This document shows positions 56,158 through 64,000 of a stretch of DNA of 64,000 bases, piece after piece. This stretch comes from Stenotrophomonas lactitubi. GTDB lineage: Bacteria; Pseudomonadota; Gammaproteobacteria; Xanthomonadales; Xanthomonadaceae. The stretch is from contig NZ_PHQX01000001.1 in assembly GCF_002803515.1 (NCBI RefSeq), forward strand, positions 2,232,001-2,296,000. The letters are read 5' to 3'. Made by a program: the position numbers and the translations under genes. Position 1 is the stretch's first letter, and every line of letters begins with the position of its first letter. The notes below the pieces were generated by a model. The model saw only the letters and a list, made by a program, of their open reading frames with translations. It did no database searches and was not told the DNA's origin.

Positions 56158-57246
56158 ATGCTTCGACGCTTGAACGCCATCATCATCCTCAGCCTGTGCA
56201 GTGCCGGCGCATTGGCCAGCGACGCGGGGTTCCGTCCCAGCTTTCATCCCGACCAGCTGAAGGGACCACCTGCCGGTCGCCACAACGAAGTACTGGTGCT
56301 TGGGACAGCACATCTGTCGGAACTGCCAAAGACCTTCGAGCCGGCCATGCTGGAGCCCTTGCTGCAGCGCCTGGCACGTTGGCGCCCGCAGGCGATTGCC
56401 ACCGAAAACCTGTCCGGCCTGCAGTGCGACTTCATGCGTCGCAATCCCAGCCGCTATGCCGAAAGCGTTGAAACCTACTGCTACGACACCGATGAGGCCC
56501 GCGTCGCCACCGGCCTCGACGTGCCCAGCGCGAACGCCGAGATGGGACGCCTGCTGTCGGCATGGCCGGCAAGCCCGACAGCAGCGCAGCGTAGGCACCT
56601 GGCCGCGGTGTTCCTGGCCGCTGGCGAGCGCGGATCGGCGCAGGTGCAATGGCTGCGCCTGCCTGTGCAGGACCGGATCGCCGGCGACGGCCTGGATGCT
56701 GCGCTGGTCGCGATTCTCGACAAGAGCCTGACCCGCCGCAATGAAACCAACCTTGTGGCGGCAGTCCTCGCTGCCCGCCTGGGGCTGGAACGCCTGTGGG
56801 CAGTGGACGACCACACCGCCGATTCGCCCACCCCACCCGAGGACGAGAAGGCAGCACGCGAAGCGATCATGAAGGCCTGGGACAATCCGCACGCAAACGC
56901 ACGGCGCGACGCCGACGAGCCGCTGTATGCAAATGTCGACAAGGTCGGTGGCGTACTGGACCTGTACCGTGCCTACAACCGCCCCGACGTCGGCTTGCAG
57001 GCCTACCAGGCGGACTTCGGCGCGGCGCTGGTCGAGCCCTCCTCCCAGGGCTTTGGTCGCAACTATGTGGGCTACTGGGAAACCCGCAACCTGCGCATGG
57101 TCGCCAACATCCGCGAAGTGCTGGGCCAGCAGCCGGGAACGCGCCTGCTGGCGATCGTTGGTGCCTCACACAAGGGCTATTACGAGGCCTACCTCAACAT
57201 GATGCACGACGTGCAGCTGGTCAGCTCGGACGAAGTGCTGCGTTGA
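56158..57246 (+). CDS. DUF5694 (Tiki/TraB-like) secreted protein
   Basis: A 362-residue exported protein; signal peptide residues 1-20 (LNAIIILSLCSAGALAS). It has the DUF5694 pattern: EVLVLGTAHLSELPKTFEPA, RWRPQAIATENLSGLQCDF, and the late LLAIVGASHKGYYEAYLNMM. The GTxH and GxxH motifs resemble the metal site of Tiki/TraB/ChaN proteins, to which the ChaN-like gene at 37733 also belongs. Biochemical role not known. ATG 56158 follows GGGAGG. Confidence 0.85.
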   Translation: MLRRLNAIIILSLCSAGALASDAGFRPSFHPDQLKGPPAGRHNEVLVLGTAHLSELPKTFEPAMLEPLLQRLARWRPQAIATENLSGLQCDFMRRNPSRYAESVETYCYDTDEARVATGLDVPSANAEMGRLLSAWPASPTAAQRRHLAAVFLAAGERGSAQVQWLRLPVQDRIAGDGLDAALVAILDKSLTRRNETNLVAAVLAARLGLERLWAVDDHTADSPTPPEDEKAAREAIMKAWDNPHANARRDADEPLYANVDKVGGVLDLYRAYNRPDVGLQAYQADFGAALVEPSSQGFGRNYVGYWETRNLRMVANIREVLGQQPGTRLLAIVGASHKGYYEAYLNMMHDVQLVSSDEVLR

Positions 57247-57303
57247 CAGAGGAAACGCTGGGTGCGATATCGTGGATGGGACTGTCCACTGGAAGGAGCC
57301 GTT

Positions 57304-58263
57304 ATGAAGAAATGGATCCCTGCCGCATTCGCGGCATTCGGCTTGGCCGCGGCGCTGCAGGCCGCTGCTTGTGACCTCACTCTCGACAACGGCGGCGACC
57401 TTGCTGGCGCGGTCGCCAGCGCGCCAGGCAAGAAGATCTGCCTCAGGCCAGGCCAGTACGTCGCCGGCCCGGCGCCTCTGGAGATTCCTGCCGGGACCAC
57501 CATTGAAGGACTTGGAGCCACCATGGCCGAGGTGGTGGTCTCAGCCTACGGTGCACCACAGAAGGCCATAGGCCTCGGCAGCAACACAATGCTGCACAAC
57601 TTCACGCTGACGACCGGGGCAGGCGGAAACTTCGGCGTGCTGGCCTACCACCAGGACCGCGTCATCATCTGGAGTCTGGATATCGTCGGCTTCCAGATCA
57701 GCGCCGGTGTGGTTGGAGGCAATGGCGTGGAGATCTGGGATACGTTCATGCGTGGAAACGGCATTGCCGGCAATGCGACGGCGGATCCCAATCTATGGAT
57801 CACCGACTCCCGCGACGTCACGATCCTTTACGGACAGCTCACAGGCCGCAAGGATGGTCCAGGCGGCGATGGTGAGATGGCCATATACAACTCCAGCAAC
57901 GTCATGATTGACGGCGCACGGGTCATCGATTCGGGGGCCAGCGCCATCTATCTAGTGAACTGTGTCGACTGCACCGTCAAGAACTCGGTGATTGAACGGC
58001 CAGGAGAATGGGGTATCGACGTCGTGCAAGGGTCACACCGATTCCTCGCCGACAACAACTACGTCAACGGCGCGAACTATGGTGGTGCGGTGTTTGAAAC
58101 TTCCGGCGGCGCCACCGCAACGTTCCGCTCGAACCGATTTATTCTCAATCGACGCATGGGCGTGGGCAACTGCAACGGCATCAATGCAAAGGGAGGTACT
58201 GCAGGCATTCAGTCGATCGGCAATACATCCATGCCGTCGGGCGATCTCTGCTCATTCCCCTGA
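57304..58263 (+). CDS. Secreted right-handed beta-helix protein
   Basis: A 319-residue product with a signal peptide (residues 1-22, KKWIPAAFAAFGLAAALQAA) and repeated short strand turns: EIPAGTTIEGLGATMAEVVV, SNTMLHNFTLTTG, DRVIIWSLDIVGFQISAGVV, SRDVTILYGQLTG, SSNVMIDGARVIDSGASAIY, CVDCTVKNSVIERPGEWGID. These are the rungs of a pectate-lyase-like beta-helix. Three Cys pairs suggest disulfides. A carbohydrate or surface-binding role is possible, but no catalytic residues could be assigned. It follows GGAAGGAG and is 57 bases after the DUF5694 gene, so probably co-transcribed. Confidence 0.8.
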   Translation: MKKWIPAAFAAFGLAAALQAAACDLTLDNGGDLAGAVASAPGKKICLRPGQYVAGPAPLEIPAGTTIEGLGATMAEVVVSAYGAPQKAIGLGSNTMLHNFTLTTGAGGNFGVLAYHQDRVIIWSLDIVGFQISAGVVGGNGVEIWDTFMRGNGIAGNATADPNLWITDSRDVTILYGQLTGRKDGPGGDGEMAIYNSSNVMIDGARVIDSGASAIYLVNCVDCTVKNSVIERPGEWGIDVVQGSHRFLADNNYVNGANYGGAVFETSGGATATFRSNRFILNRRMGVGNCNGINAKGGTAGIQSIGNTSMPSGDLCSFP

Positions 58264-58517
58264 AGCACGGGCAAGGGGGCAGAAGCCATAGGCGCCTCGT
58301 CCCTGCCCGCTTTCCACAGAACGATGCTGGCCACACATATACAGGCCAGCGTCACTACCAGCAACACCAATGCTCCGCCCTGCAGAATGGGCAGAACAGC
58401 CTGCGCGCGCAGGTCATCGCGCAGCTGCTCCAGGCGCAGGCAGGCAGCCGAGGTCAGGCACCAACCGACCAGAGCAGGAGCAAAGGCGCGCATCGCCGCC
58501 GAGTCGCAGAAGTTCAT
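58209..58517 (-). CDS. Small membrane protein overlapping the beta-helix gene end
   Basis: A 102-residue product with a signal-like N-terminus and one clear membrane helix (GALVLLVVTLACICVASIVL), then a short hydrophilic tail. Its last 55 bases overlap the 3' end of the convergent beta-helix gene. It lies 62 bases after the diguanylate cyclase on the same strand. Real coding status is moderately supported. Confidence 0.5.
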   Translation of the reverse strand: MNFCDSAAMRAFAPALVGWCLTSAACLRLEQLRDDLRAQAVLPILQGGALVLLVVTLACICVASIVLWKAGRDEAPMASAPLPVLQGNEQRSPDGMDVLPID

Positions 58518-58579
58518 TTGATCACCTGAGGATGTGGGCGTTGGCGCAGTATTCGCCGCGCCCCTCTCACAGGTTGAGA

Positions 58580-60781
58580 TCAGCCGTCGCCAAGGTCGCT
58601 GCCGTCCGCCGGCGAGCCGCCGGGCAGTTCACTGGTTTCGCCCTGCACCTGCACGTTGTTGCGGCCCATCGCCTTGGCCCGGTAGCACTGGGCATCGGCG
58701 GCCGCGACGGCCTGGTCCACGCTCATGCCGGCAGCAAGCGGCGCGATGCCGATGCTGGCGCCGATCCGCAGCTGATGCTGGTCCCACGGAATGGACAGGC
58801 TGGACAGGGTGTGCAGCAGTTCACCACCGATGCGCGCCGCGCGCCGCGGGCTGCACCCGGACAGGATCACCGCGAATTCGTCACCGCCCAGGCGCGCCAC
58901 CACATCCGAATCGCGTACACCATGACGCAGCACGCTGGCCACGGCCCACAGCACTGCGTCGCCGGCCAGGTGCCCAAAGGTATCGTTGACCGGCTTGAAC
59001 CGGTCCAGGTCGATATACATCAGCGAAGCCGCCTGGCCCGTCCGCTCGACCCGTGTGATCGCCTGCTGCAGGTGCACTTCGAAGCCGCGGCGGTTACCCA
59101 GTTCGGTCAGCGGGTCCATCTCCGCCAGGTGTCTCGCCTCGCGTTCGCGTGCACGCTGCTGCGTATCATCGCGCAACACCCACACGGCGCCGCGCACATG
59201 CCCTTCGTCGTCACGCAACCAGGCCCGGGTGAGGTCCACCGGTACTGTCGCCGCCCCCATCCGCAGCAGCAGATCGGCGTGCAGGTCCACGGCATTGCTT
59301 TCCGGATCCAACAGTACGCTGACGTCGAGCTGCGATTGCGGTGCGTATTCGGTGGTCAACGAAAGCACGTCCTGCACGAGATGCCCGGCCAGTGACAGTG
59401 CGCCATCGCCGGCAAGCATTCGCACGGCAGCCGCGTTTGCATATTCGATGCGGCCATCCAATGCAACGCTGAGCACCAGGTCGGCGACGGCATCGAGGGT
59501 GATGCGGCTGCGCTGTTCGCTTTCGAACAGGCGCTGCTCGCTGCTGCGCTGCGCGCTGACATCCTGGATCTGCGACACGAAATGCAGCGGTTCGCCGCGC
59601 TCATTGCGTACCAGCGATACCGACAGCCGCGCCCATATGGTGTTGCCATCACGTCCCACGTAGCGCTTTTCAAGGTGATAGTGGGTGCGTCGCCCCGCCA
59701 GCAGATCCTGCACCAGGGCCAGGTCGGTCTGCAGATCGGCCGGATGGGTCAACCGCTGGAAATCGACCTGCAGCAGCTCCTCGCGCGGGTAGCCAAGAAT
59801 GCGGCACAGCGCATCGTTGACATCCAGCCAGCGACCTTCCAGCGACACCAGTGCCATGCCCAGTGCCGCCGAGGTGAACGCACCGGCGAACTTGTCCGCC
59901 GCAAGACGTGCCTCGGCGCGGGCCTGCAGGATTTCAGTGATGTCGATGGCCATGCCGACATAGCCGATGCGCTCGCCATCGGCGCCATCCATGCGGCTGA
60001 TCGACAGGCGCACTTGGCGACGCTGGCCATCCTTGCGCAGCAGCGTCCACTGCCGCGAATACGTCTGGCCGTCGGCGCGGGCACTAAGTGCCTCGAACAC
60101 CCCGGGAACCTGTCCGTCAGCGGTCGCCAGCGGTCGCAGCCACGCCTGCAGTTCAACCGGGTCGTGGAAGGCGTCCAGCCGGCGCCCACCCACTACTTCA
60201 GCAGCGGTGTAGCCGAGCAGCCGCTGCGCACCCGTGTTGAACAGGGTGATGGTGCCGTCGGTGTCGGTGGCGATCACCGCCACTTCGTCGGATGCATCCA
60301 CCACTGCCTGCAGGCGCTGGCGCATTTCGGCCGCGTCCTGGCGCGCCCGCTGCAGTTCGGTGACGTCGGCATGGGCACCGGCCATCCATAGCGGCCTGCC
60401 CTGCCCGTCCCACTCGAACACCCGTCCGCGGTCGTGAATCCAGATCCATTCGCCATTCCTGTGGCGCATCCGCAACAGGCAGACATAGTGGTCGGTGCGG
60501 CCATCGAAGTGGTCCTGCAGAGCCGCATCGGACAGCGCCAGATCATCCGGATGCACCAGCGCGATGAACGTCTTCTGGCAGATCGGCTCCAGCTCGTCCA
60601 ACCGGTAGCCGACGATCTCGGCCCAGCGTTCGTTGACCCGCATCTGTCCGCTCTGGACGTTCCATTCCCAGGTGCCGGCCGCGGTGCCCTCGATGATCAT
60701 CGCCAGGCGACGGCGCTCTTCGGCCAGTTCCTGCAGCCGGCGCTCCAGCAGTGCGTTGCCGCTGCTGCCCTGATCGGCCAT
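58580..60781 (-). CDS. Diguanylate cyclase with four PAS domains
   Basis: A 733-residue cytosolic protein. PAS/PAC units lie at about residues 25-145, 150-285, 290-415 and 420-550; the first three have clear PAC ends (HADVTELQRA, GMAIDITEIL, ISQIQDVSAQ-type). The GGDEF domain (about 560-715) has DPLTELGNRRGFEVHL, YIDLDRFKPVNDTFGHLAGD, the catalytic RLGGDEFAVIL, and the product-inhibition I-site RDSD five residues before GGDEF. It makes cyclic di-GMP from GTP, with feedback control. No EAL domain. The PAS ligands are not identifiable. Confidence 0.94.
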   Translation of the reverse strand: MADQGSSGNALLERRLQELAEERRRLAMIIEGTAAGTWEWNVQSGQMRVNERWAEIVGYRLDELEPICQKTFIALVHPDDLALSDAALQDHFDGRTDHYVCLLRMRHRNGEWIWIHDRGRVFEWDGQGRPLWMAGAHADVTELQRARQDAAEMRQRLQAVVDASDEVAVIATDTDGTITLFNTGAQRLLGYTAAEVVGGRRLDAFHDPVELQAWLRPLATADGQVPGVFEALSARADGQTYSRQWTLLRKDGQRRQVRLSISRMDGADGERIGYVGMAIDITEILQARAEARLAADKFAGAFTSAALGMALVSLEGRWLDVNDALCRILGYPREELLQVDFQRLTHPADLQTDLALVQDLLAGRRTHYHLEKRYVGRDGNTIWARLSVSLVRNERGEPLHFVSQIQDVSAQRSSEQRLFESEQRSRITLDAVADLVLSVALDGRIEYANAAAVRMLAGDGALSLAGHLVQDVLSLTTEYAPQSQLDVSVLLDPESNAVDLHADLLLRMGAATVPVDLTRAWLRDDEGHVRGAVWVLRDDTQQRAREREARHLAEMDPLTELGNRRGFEVHLQQAITRVERTGQAASLMYIDLDRFKPVNDTFGHLAGDAVLWAVASVLRHGVRDSDVVARLGGDEFAVILSGCSPRRAARIGGELLHTLSSLSIPWDQHQLRIGASIGIAPLAAGMSVDQAVAAADAQCYRAKAMGRNNVQVQGETSELPGGSPADGSDLGDG

Positions 60782-60945
60782 CAGCCGCCTCCCCTGCAGA
60801 CGCAGCTGCCCGCAGGCCGTGGCGAGGCGCCACAGCGGTCACGGAACAAGGCGGATGGTGCTGACGGCATGGCCTCCCCAGCGACAGCGGGGCCCCAAGC
60901 CCCCTTTCCAGCGCAAGTGTGCGCATTGCCGGGGAACATCGACAA

Positions 60946-60976
60946 GTCCCCCACCCGGCCGTGCCGGGAGGGGGAC
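60946..60976 (-). terminator. Hairpin after tex
   Basis: GTCCCCC..CCCGG and CCGGG..GGGGGAC form a long GC stem just downstream of the tex stop on the minus strand; the following T content (TTGT) is weak. The rest of 60782-60983 holds no gene and should include the cyclase promoter. Confidence 0.6.
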
Positions 60977-60983
60977 GGCAGAC

Positions 60984-63380
60984 TCAGCTGCGCTTGGCCC
61001 TGGCGAACGCCTCGGCCAGGGCATTGTTGGCTGGCGGCGCGGCCGGTGCCGGGCGTCCGCCATTGCCCGGGTTGCGCCCCTGGCCACCACGCCCCTGCCC
61101 GGGGGTGCCCGCGTCGCGACGCGGGGCCTGCCCCTGGCTGCGTTCGTCACGGCTGCCCGGGCGGCTGGTGGCCTGGCCAGGCGTGTCATCCAGGCGACGG
61201 GTCAGGGCGATGCGTTTGCGCGGCACATCCACCTCCAGCACCTTCACCTTGACGATGTCGCCGGCCTTGACCACGTCGCGCGGGTCTTTCACGTAGGTAT
61301 CGGACAGCGCCGAGATGTGGATCAGGCCATCCTGGTGCACGCCGATATCGACGAACGCACCGAACGCGGCCACGTTGCTCACCACACCCTCCAGCACCAT
61401 GCCCTCGCGCAGGTCCTTGATGTCCTCGACGCCATCGGCGAAACGAGCCGCCTTGAACTCCGGGCGCGGATCACGGCCGGGCTTTTCCAGTTCCTTGAGG
61501 ATGTCGCGCACGGTCGGCACACCAAACGTTTCGTCGGTGAACTGCTCGGCCTTCAACCCGCGCAGGAAACTACCGTCGCCGATCAGCGCCTTGATCGGGC
61601 GCCCGGTGCTGGCCACGATCCGCTCGACCACCGGGTAGGCTTCCGGATGCACCGACGATGCATCCAGCGGCTGATCACCATCGGCGATACGCAGGAAGCC
61701 CGCACATTGCTCGAACGTCTTCTCGCCCAAGCGCGACACCTTCAACAAGTCCTTGCGACGCTTGAACGGACCGTTGTCATCGCGGTGGCGCACGATGTTC
61801 TCGGCCACCGTCGACGACAGGCCCGACACGCGCGACAACAGTGCCGCCGACGCCGTGTTGACGTACACGCCGACAGCGTTCACGCAGTCCTCCACGCGCG
61901 CATCCAGCGCACGCGCCAGACGGTACTGATCCACGTCGTGCTGGTACTGCCCGACACCGATCGCCTTCGGCTCGATCTTCACCAGCTCGGCCAGCGGGTC
62001 CTGCAGGCGACGCGCGATCGATACCGCGCCACGGATCGACACGTCCAGGTCCGGGAACTCCTTGGCCGCCGTTTCCGACGCCGAGTACACCGAAGCCCCG
62101 GCTTCGCTGACCACGATTTTCTGCGGTGCGTTGTCACCCAGCGCCTTGATGGCTTCACCGGCCAGCTTGTCGGTCTCGCGGCTGGCGGTGCCGTTGCCGA
62201 TCGCGATCAGCTGTACGTTGTGCCTGGTGCACAGCTGCTTGATCGTCTGCAGCGACTGCTCCCACTGCCGGCGGGGTTCGTGCGGGTAGATGGTATCGGT
62301 GGCGACCAGCTTGCCGGTGGCGTCCACCACGGCGATCTTGCAGCCGGTGCGGATGCCCGGGTCCAGGCCCAGCACACTTTTCGGGCCGGCCGGCGCGGCC
62401 AGCAGCAGATCCTTGAGATTGTCGCCGAACACGGCGATGGCTTCGGCCTCGGCTTTCTCGCGGGCCTGGTTGAACAGGTCCAGCAGCAGGTGCATGTGCA
62501 GCTTGGCCCGCCAGGTCAGGCGGCAGGCATCGAGCAGCCAGCGATCACCGGGGCGCCCCGCATCGCGAATGCCAGCGTTGTGCGCCACGCGCCCTTCAGC
62601 GTACTGATGCCCCGCCTCGGCATCCTTGCCCGGGTCCAGTTCCAGGAACAGGATCTCCTCGCGGCGCGCGCGGAACAACGCCAGCAACCGGTGCGAGGGG
62701 ATCTTCGCCAGCGACTCGGCGTGTTCGAAGTAATCGCGGTACTTGGCGCCCTCGGTTTCCTTGCCCTCGGCAACGCGGGCACGGATCACCCCCTGCTCGC
62801 TCAACCAGCTGCGCAGTTCACCCACCAGCGTGGCGTCCTCGCCCCAGCGCTCCATCAGGATCGCGCGGGCACCTTCCAGCGCGGCCTTGGTATCGGCCAC
62901 GCCCTTGTCGGCATCCACGAACGTGGCAGCAAAGACCTGCGGGTCCCGCGTCGGATCGCCCAGCAGGCCGTCGGCCAACGGCTCCAGTCCGGCTTCGCGG
63001 GCGATCTGCGCGCGGGTACGGCGCTTGGGCTTGTACGGCAGGTACAGGTCTTCCAGCCGGCTCTTGGTGTCGGCAGCGAGGATCTCGTTGCGCAGCTCAT
63101 CGCTGAGCTTGCCCTGTTCGCCGATGCTGGCCAGCACCGCCGCACGGCGGTCTTCCAGCTCGCGCAGGTAGGTCAGGCGGGTTTCCAGGTTGCGCAGCTG
63201 GGTATCGTCCAGGCCGCCGGTGACTTCCTTGCGGTAGCGGGCGATGAACGGAACGCTGGCGCCTTCATCGAGCAGGCCGACGGCGGCGCTGACCTGGGCG
63301 GTCTGGGCACCGATCTCATCGGCGATGGTCTGGGCGATCTGCTGGGCGAGCTGGCGCTGGGCGTGCTTGGCGTCGTGCAT
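60984..63380 (-). CDS. tex: Tex-family RNA-binding protein
   Basis: A 798-residue Tex protein, a conserved nucleic-acid-binding factor related to eukaryotic Spt6. N-terminal Tex domain ([40 protein letters not shown]), YqgF/RuvC-like domain about 320-450 ([19 protein letters not shown]), helix-hairpin-helix region about 490-560 ([20 protein letters not shown]), and an S1 domain about 645-715 ([20 protein letters not shown]). The tail is Gly/Arg/Pro-rich and basic. ATG 63380 ([16 protein letters not shown]) is chosen; a 39-residue upstream extension is not protein-like. Confidence 0.95.
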   Translation of the reverse strand: MHDAKHAQRQLAQQIAQTIADEIGAQTAQVSAAVGLLDEGASVPFIARYRKEVTGGLDDTQLRNLETRLTYLRELEDRRAAVLASIGEQGKLSDELRNEILAADTKSRLEDLYLPYKPKRRTRAQIAREAGLEPLADGLLGDPTRDPQVFAATFVDADKGVADTKAALEGARAILMERWGEDATLVGELRSWLSEQGVIRARVAEGKETEGAKYRDYFEHAESLAKIPSHRLLALFRARREEILFLELDPGKDAEAGHQYAEGRVAHNAGIRDAGRPGDRWLLDACRLTWRAKLHMHLLLDLFNQAREKAEAEAIAVFGDNLKDLLLAAPAGPKSVLGLDPGIRTGCKIAVVDATGKLVATDTIYPHEPRRQWEQSLQTIKQLCTRHNVQLIAIGNGTASRETDKLAGEAIKALGDNAPQKIVVSEAGASVYSASETAAKEFPDLDVSIRGAVSIARRLQDPLAELVKIEPKAIGVGQYQHDVDQYRLARALDARVEDCVNAVGVYVNTASAALLSRVSGLSSTVAENIVRHRDDNGPFKRRKDLLKVSRLGEKTFEQCAGFLRIADGDQPLDASSVHPEAYPVVERIVASTGRPIKALIGDGSFLRGLKAEQFTDETFGVPTVRDILKELEKPGRDPRPEFKAARFADGVEDIKDLREGMVLEGVVSNVAAFGAFVDIGVHQDGLIHISALSDTYVKDPRDVVKAGDIVKVKVLEVDVPRKRIALTRRLDDTPGQATSRPGSRDERSQGQAPRRDAGTPGQGRGGQGRNPGNGGRPAPAAPPANNALAEAFARAKRS

Positions 63381-63544
63381 TGTTTCCGGCCTGGGCCGCA
63401 TTGCGGGAAAGGCCCATTCTTGCAATGCGCGGGCGGCAGGGACAAGGCGTTGACAGAACGGCGGTTCAGGCGGCGGGTCCGGATCGGACGCCGGCATCCT
63501 GGCAAGTGGGGCTCGGACTGGCCCTGGGGCTGGGATGCCGGCGC

Positions 63545-63569
63545 GGACGCGCGATGGTGGGGCGCGTCC
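63545..63569 (-). terminator. Hairpin between the last small gene and tex
   Basis: GGACGCGC and GCGCGTCC, 8-base arms with a 9-base loop, 19 bases after the stop of the gene at 63588. No T-tract. The remainder of 63381-63587 shows nothing else. Confidence 0.4.
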
Positions 63570-63587
63570 TGCCGCGTATTGCGAAGG

Positions 63588-63803
63588 TCAGCGGTAGTGG
63601 CGGGCGGCACGCTGCATGACGATGTCGTCACGCAGGCTCTCAAGCGCCATCAGGCGGACCTTGCCGACACCCTGCAGTTCCATGAACCGCTCCGTGTAGA
63701 ACTCCGGCCCCAGCGCGGTATCGGCGCGGGATTTGCTGAAGCCGTAGGGCACCACGCCCTTCTCGCCATCCTTGCTACCACCGACATAAAGAACGATTGC
63801 CAT
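63588..63803 (-). CDS. Conserved small hypothetical protein (71 aa)
   Basis: A 71-residue protein starting MAIVLYVGGSKDGEKGVVPY and ending in a helical part rich in Arg and Leu (VRLMALESLRDDIVMQRAAR). The VGGSKDGEKG and GFSKSRADTAL segments suggest a small folded domain. No family recognised. A weak GGA-type ribosome binding site is present. Confidence 0.65.
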   Translation of the reverse strand: MAIVLYVGGSKDGEKGVVPYGFSKSRADTALGPEFYTERFMELQGVGKVRLMALESLRDDIVMQRAARHYR

Positions 63804-64000
63804 GTGATGTCTTCCTCCAAATTGCTACTGCGTACTGCACACGATGAGCGGTACTTGCGAGCCCATCGGGGTAGAGCTTACCGCGACCAAGCTGACTGGA
63901 ACGTCACGAAGACTAATGACGATCGGTTGCATGCAGATGACTGCGGGATAGCAGCAGAATGCTTACGGATCTTTAACTTCCGTCTAACGAATGGAGGGAT
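63804..64000. other. Intergenic end of window
   Basis: No gene is visible. The DNA is more AT-rich than its surroundings, especially 63970-63990 (TCTTTAACTTCCGTCTAAC), and probably contains the promoter of the gene at 63588. A gene further right may begin outside the window. Confidence 0.5.

Overview
The window reads as the chromosome of a high-GC gammaproteobacterium of the Xanthomonadaceae, most likely Stenotrophomonas. This rests on GC-rich codon use, the gene families present (DcaP-like porin, AdiA/AdiC, HasR-type haem receptor, Tex, PAS/GGDEF proteins) and the overall style of the host genes. No species-level marker is present, so the genus is an inference. All family names are recognised from sequence motifs by eye; no database search was run.

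Positions 1 to about 33,990 are the right-hand part of a Mu-like transposable prophage; the left end, repressor and transposase lie outside the window. All its genes are on the + strand and tightly packed with overlapping stops and starts. The order is: target-selection ATPase MuB, small early genes including DUF3164 and GemA, a single Mor/C-type activator, a lipoprotein gene, then a lysis block (holin, transglycosylase, nested Rz/Rz1). Next come packaging and head genes (gp25 to gp30-like, gpG, protease/scaffold with a nested start, decoration, major head gpT, completion proteins). The tail is not Mu-like: there is no sheath or baseplate set. Instead there is a tube protein, a tail chaperone with a -1 frameshift heptamer, a 1657-residue tape measure and large tip proteins, which indicates a long non-contractile tail of the B3/D3112 kind. 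A nearly identical 20-21 bp motif sits in front of the lysis/head block, the protease/capsid block and the tail block, and is probably the late-operon control site.

Positions 34,060 to 39,239 are an iron/haem uptake operon next to the phage end: a Fur-box-like site, an ECF sigma factor fused in frame to the C-terminal part of its FecR anti-sigma factor, a TonB-dependent receptor with an STN domain, a ChaN-like protein and a dedicated TonB. The fusion lacks the FecR cytoplasmic domain and membrane anchor and looks like a deletion.

Positions 39,236 to 49,831 hold a RidA-family gene behind a SoxR-type promoter, a CDF metal transporter, an arginine decarboxylase/antiporter/porin operon behind a perfect FNR/Anr box, a disulfide pair (DsbG plus an Lgt-like/TlpA fusion) with a GlxA-type regulator, and a CueR-like MerR regulator. 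Positions 49,975 to 50,808 carry three tandem copies of a tRNA-Ala(GGC)/tRNA-Glu(TTC) pair.

Positions 50,872 to 64,000 are ordinary chromosome: two GNAT acetyltransferases, a SRAP-family DNA-protein crosslink protein, a stand-alone receiver domain, tRNA-Leu(CAA), a soluble double-PAS chemoreceptor, a DUF5694 protein, a secreted beta-helix protein, a four-PAS diguanylate cyclase, Tex, and small hypothetical genes.
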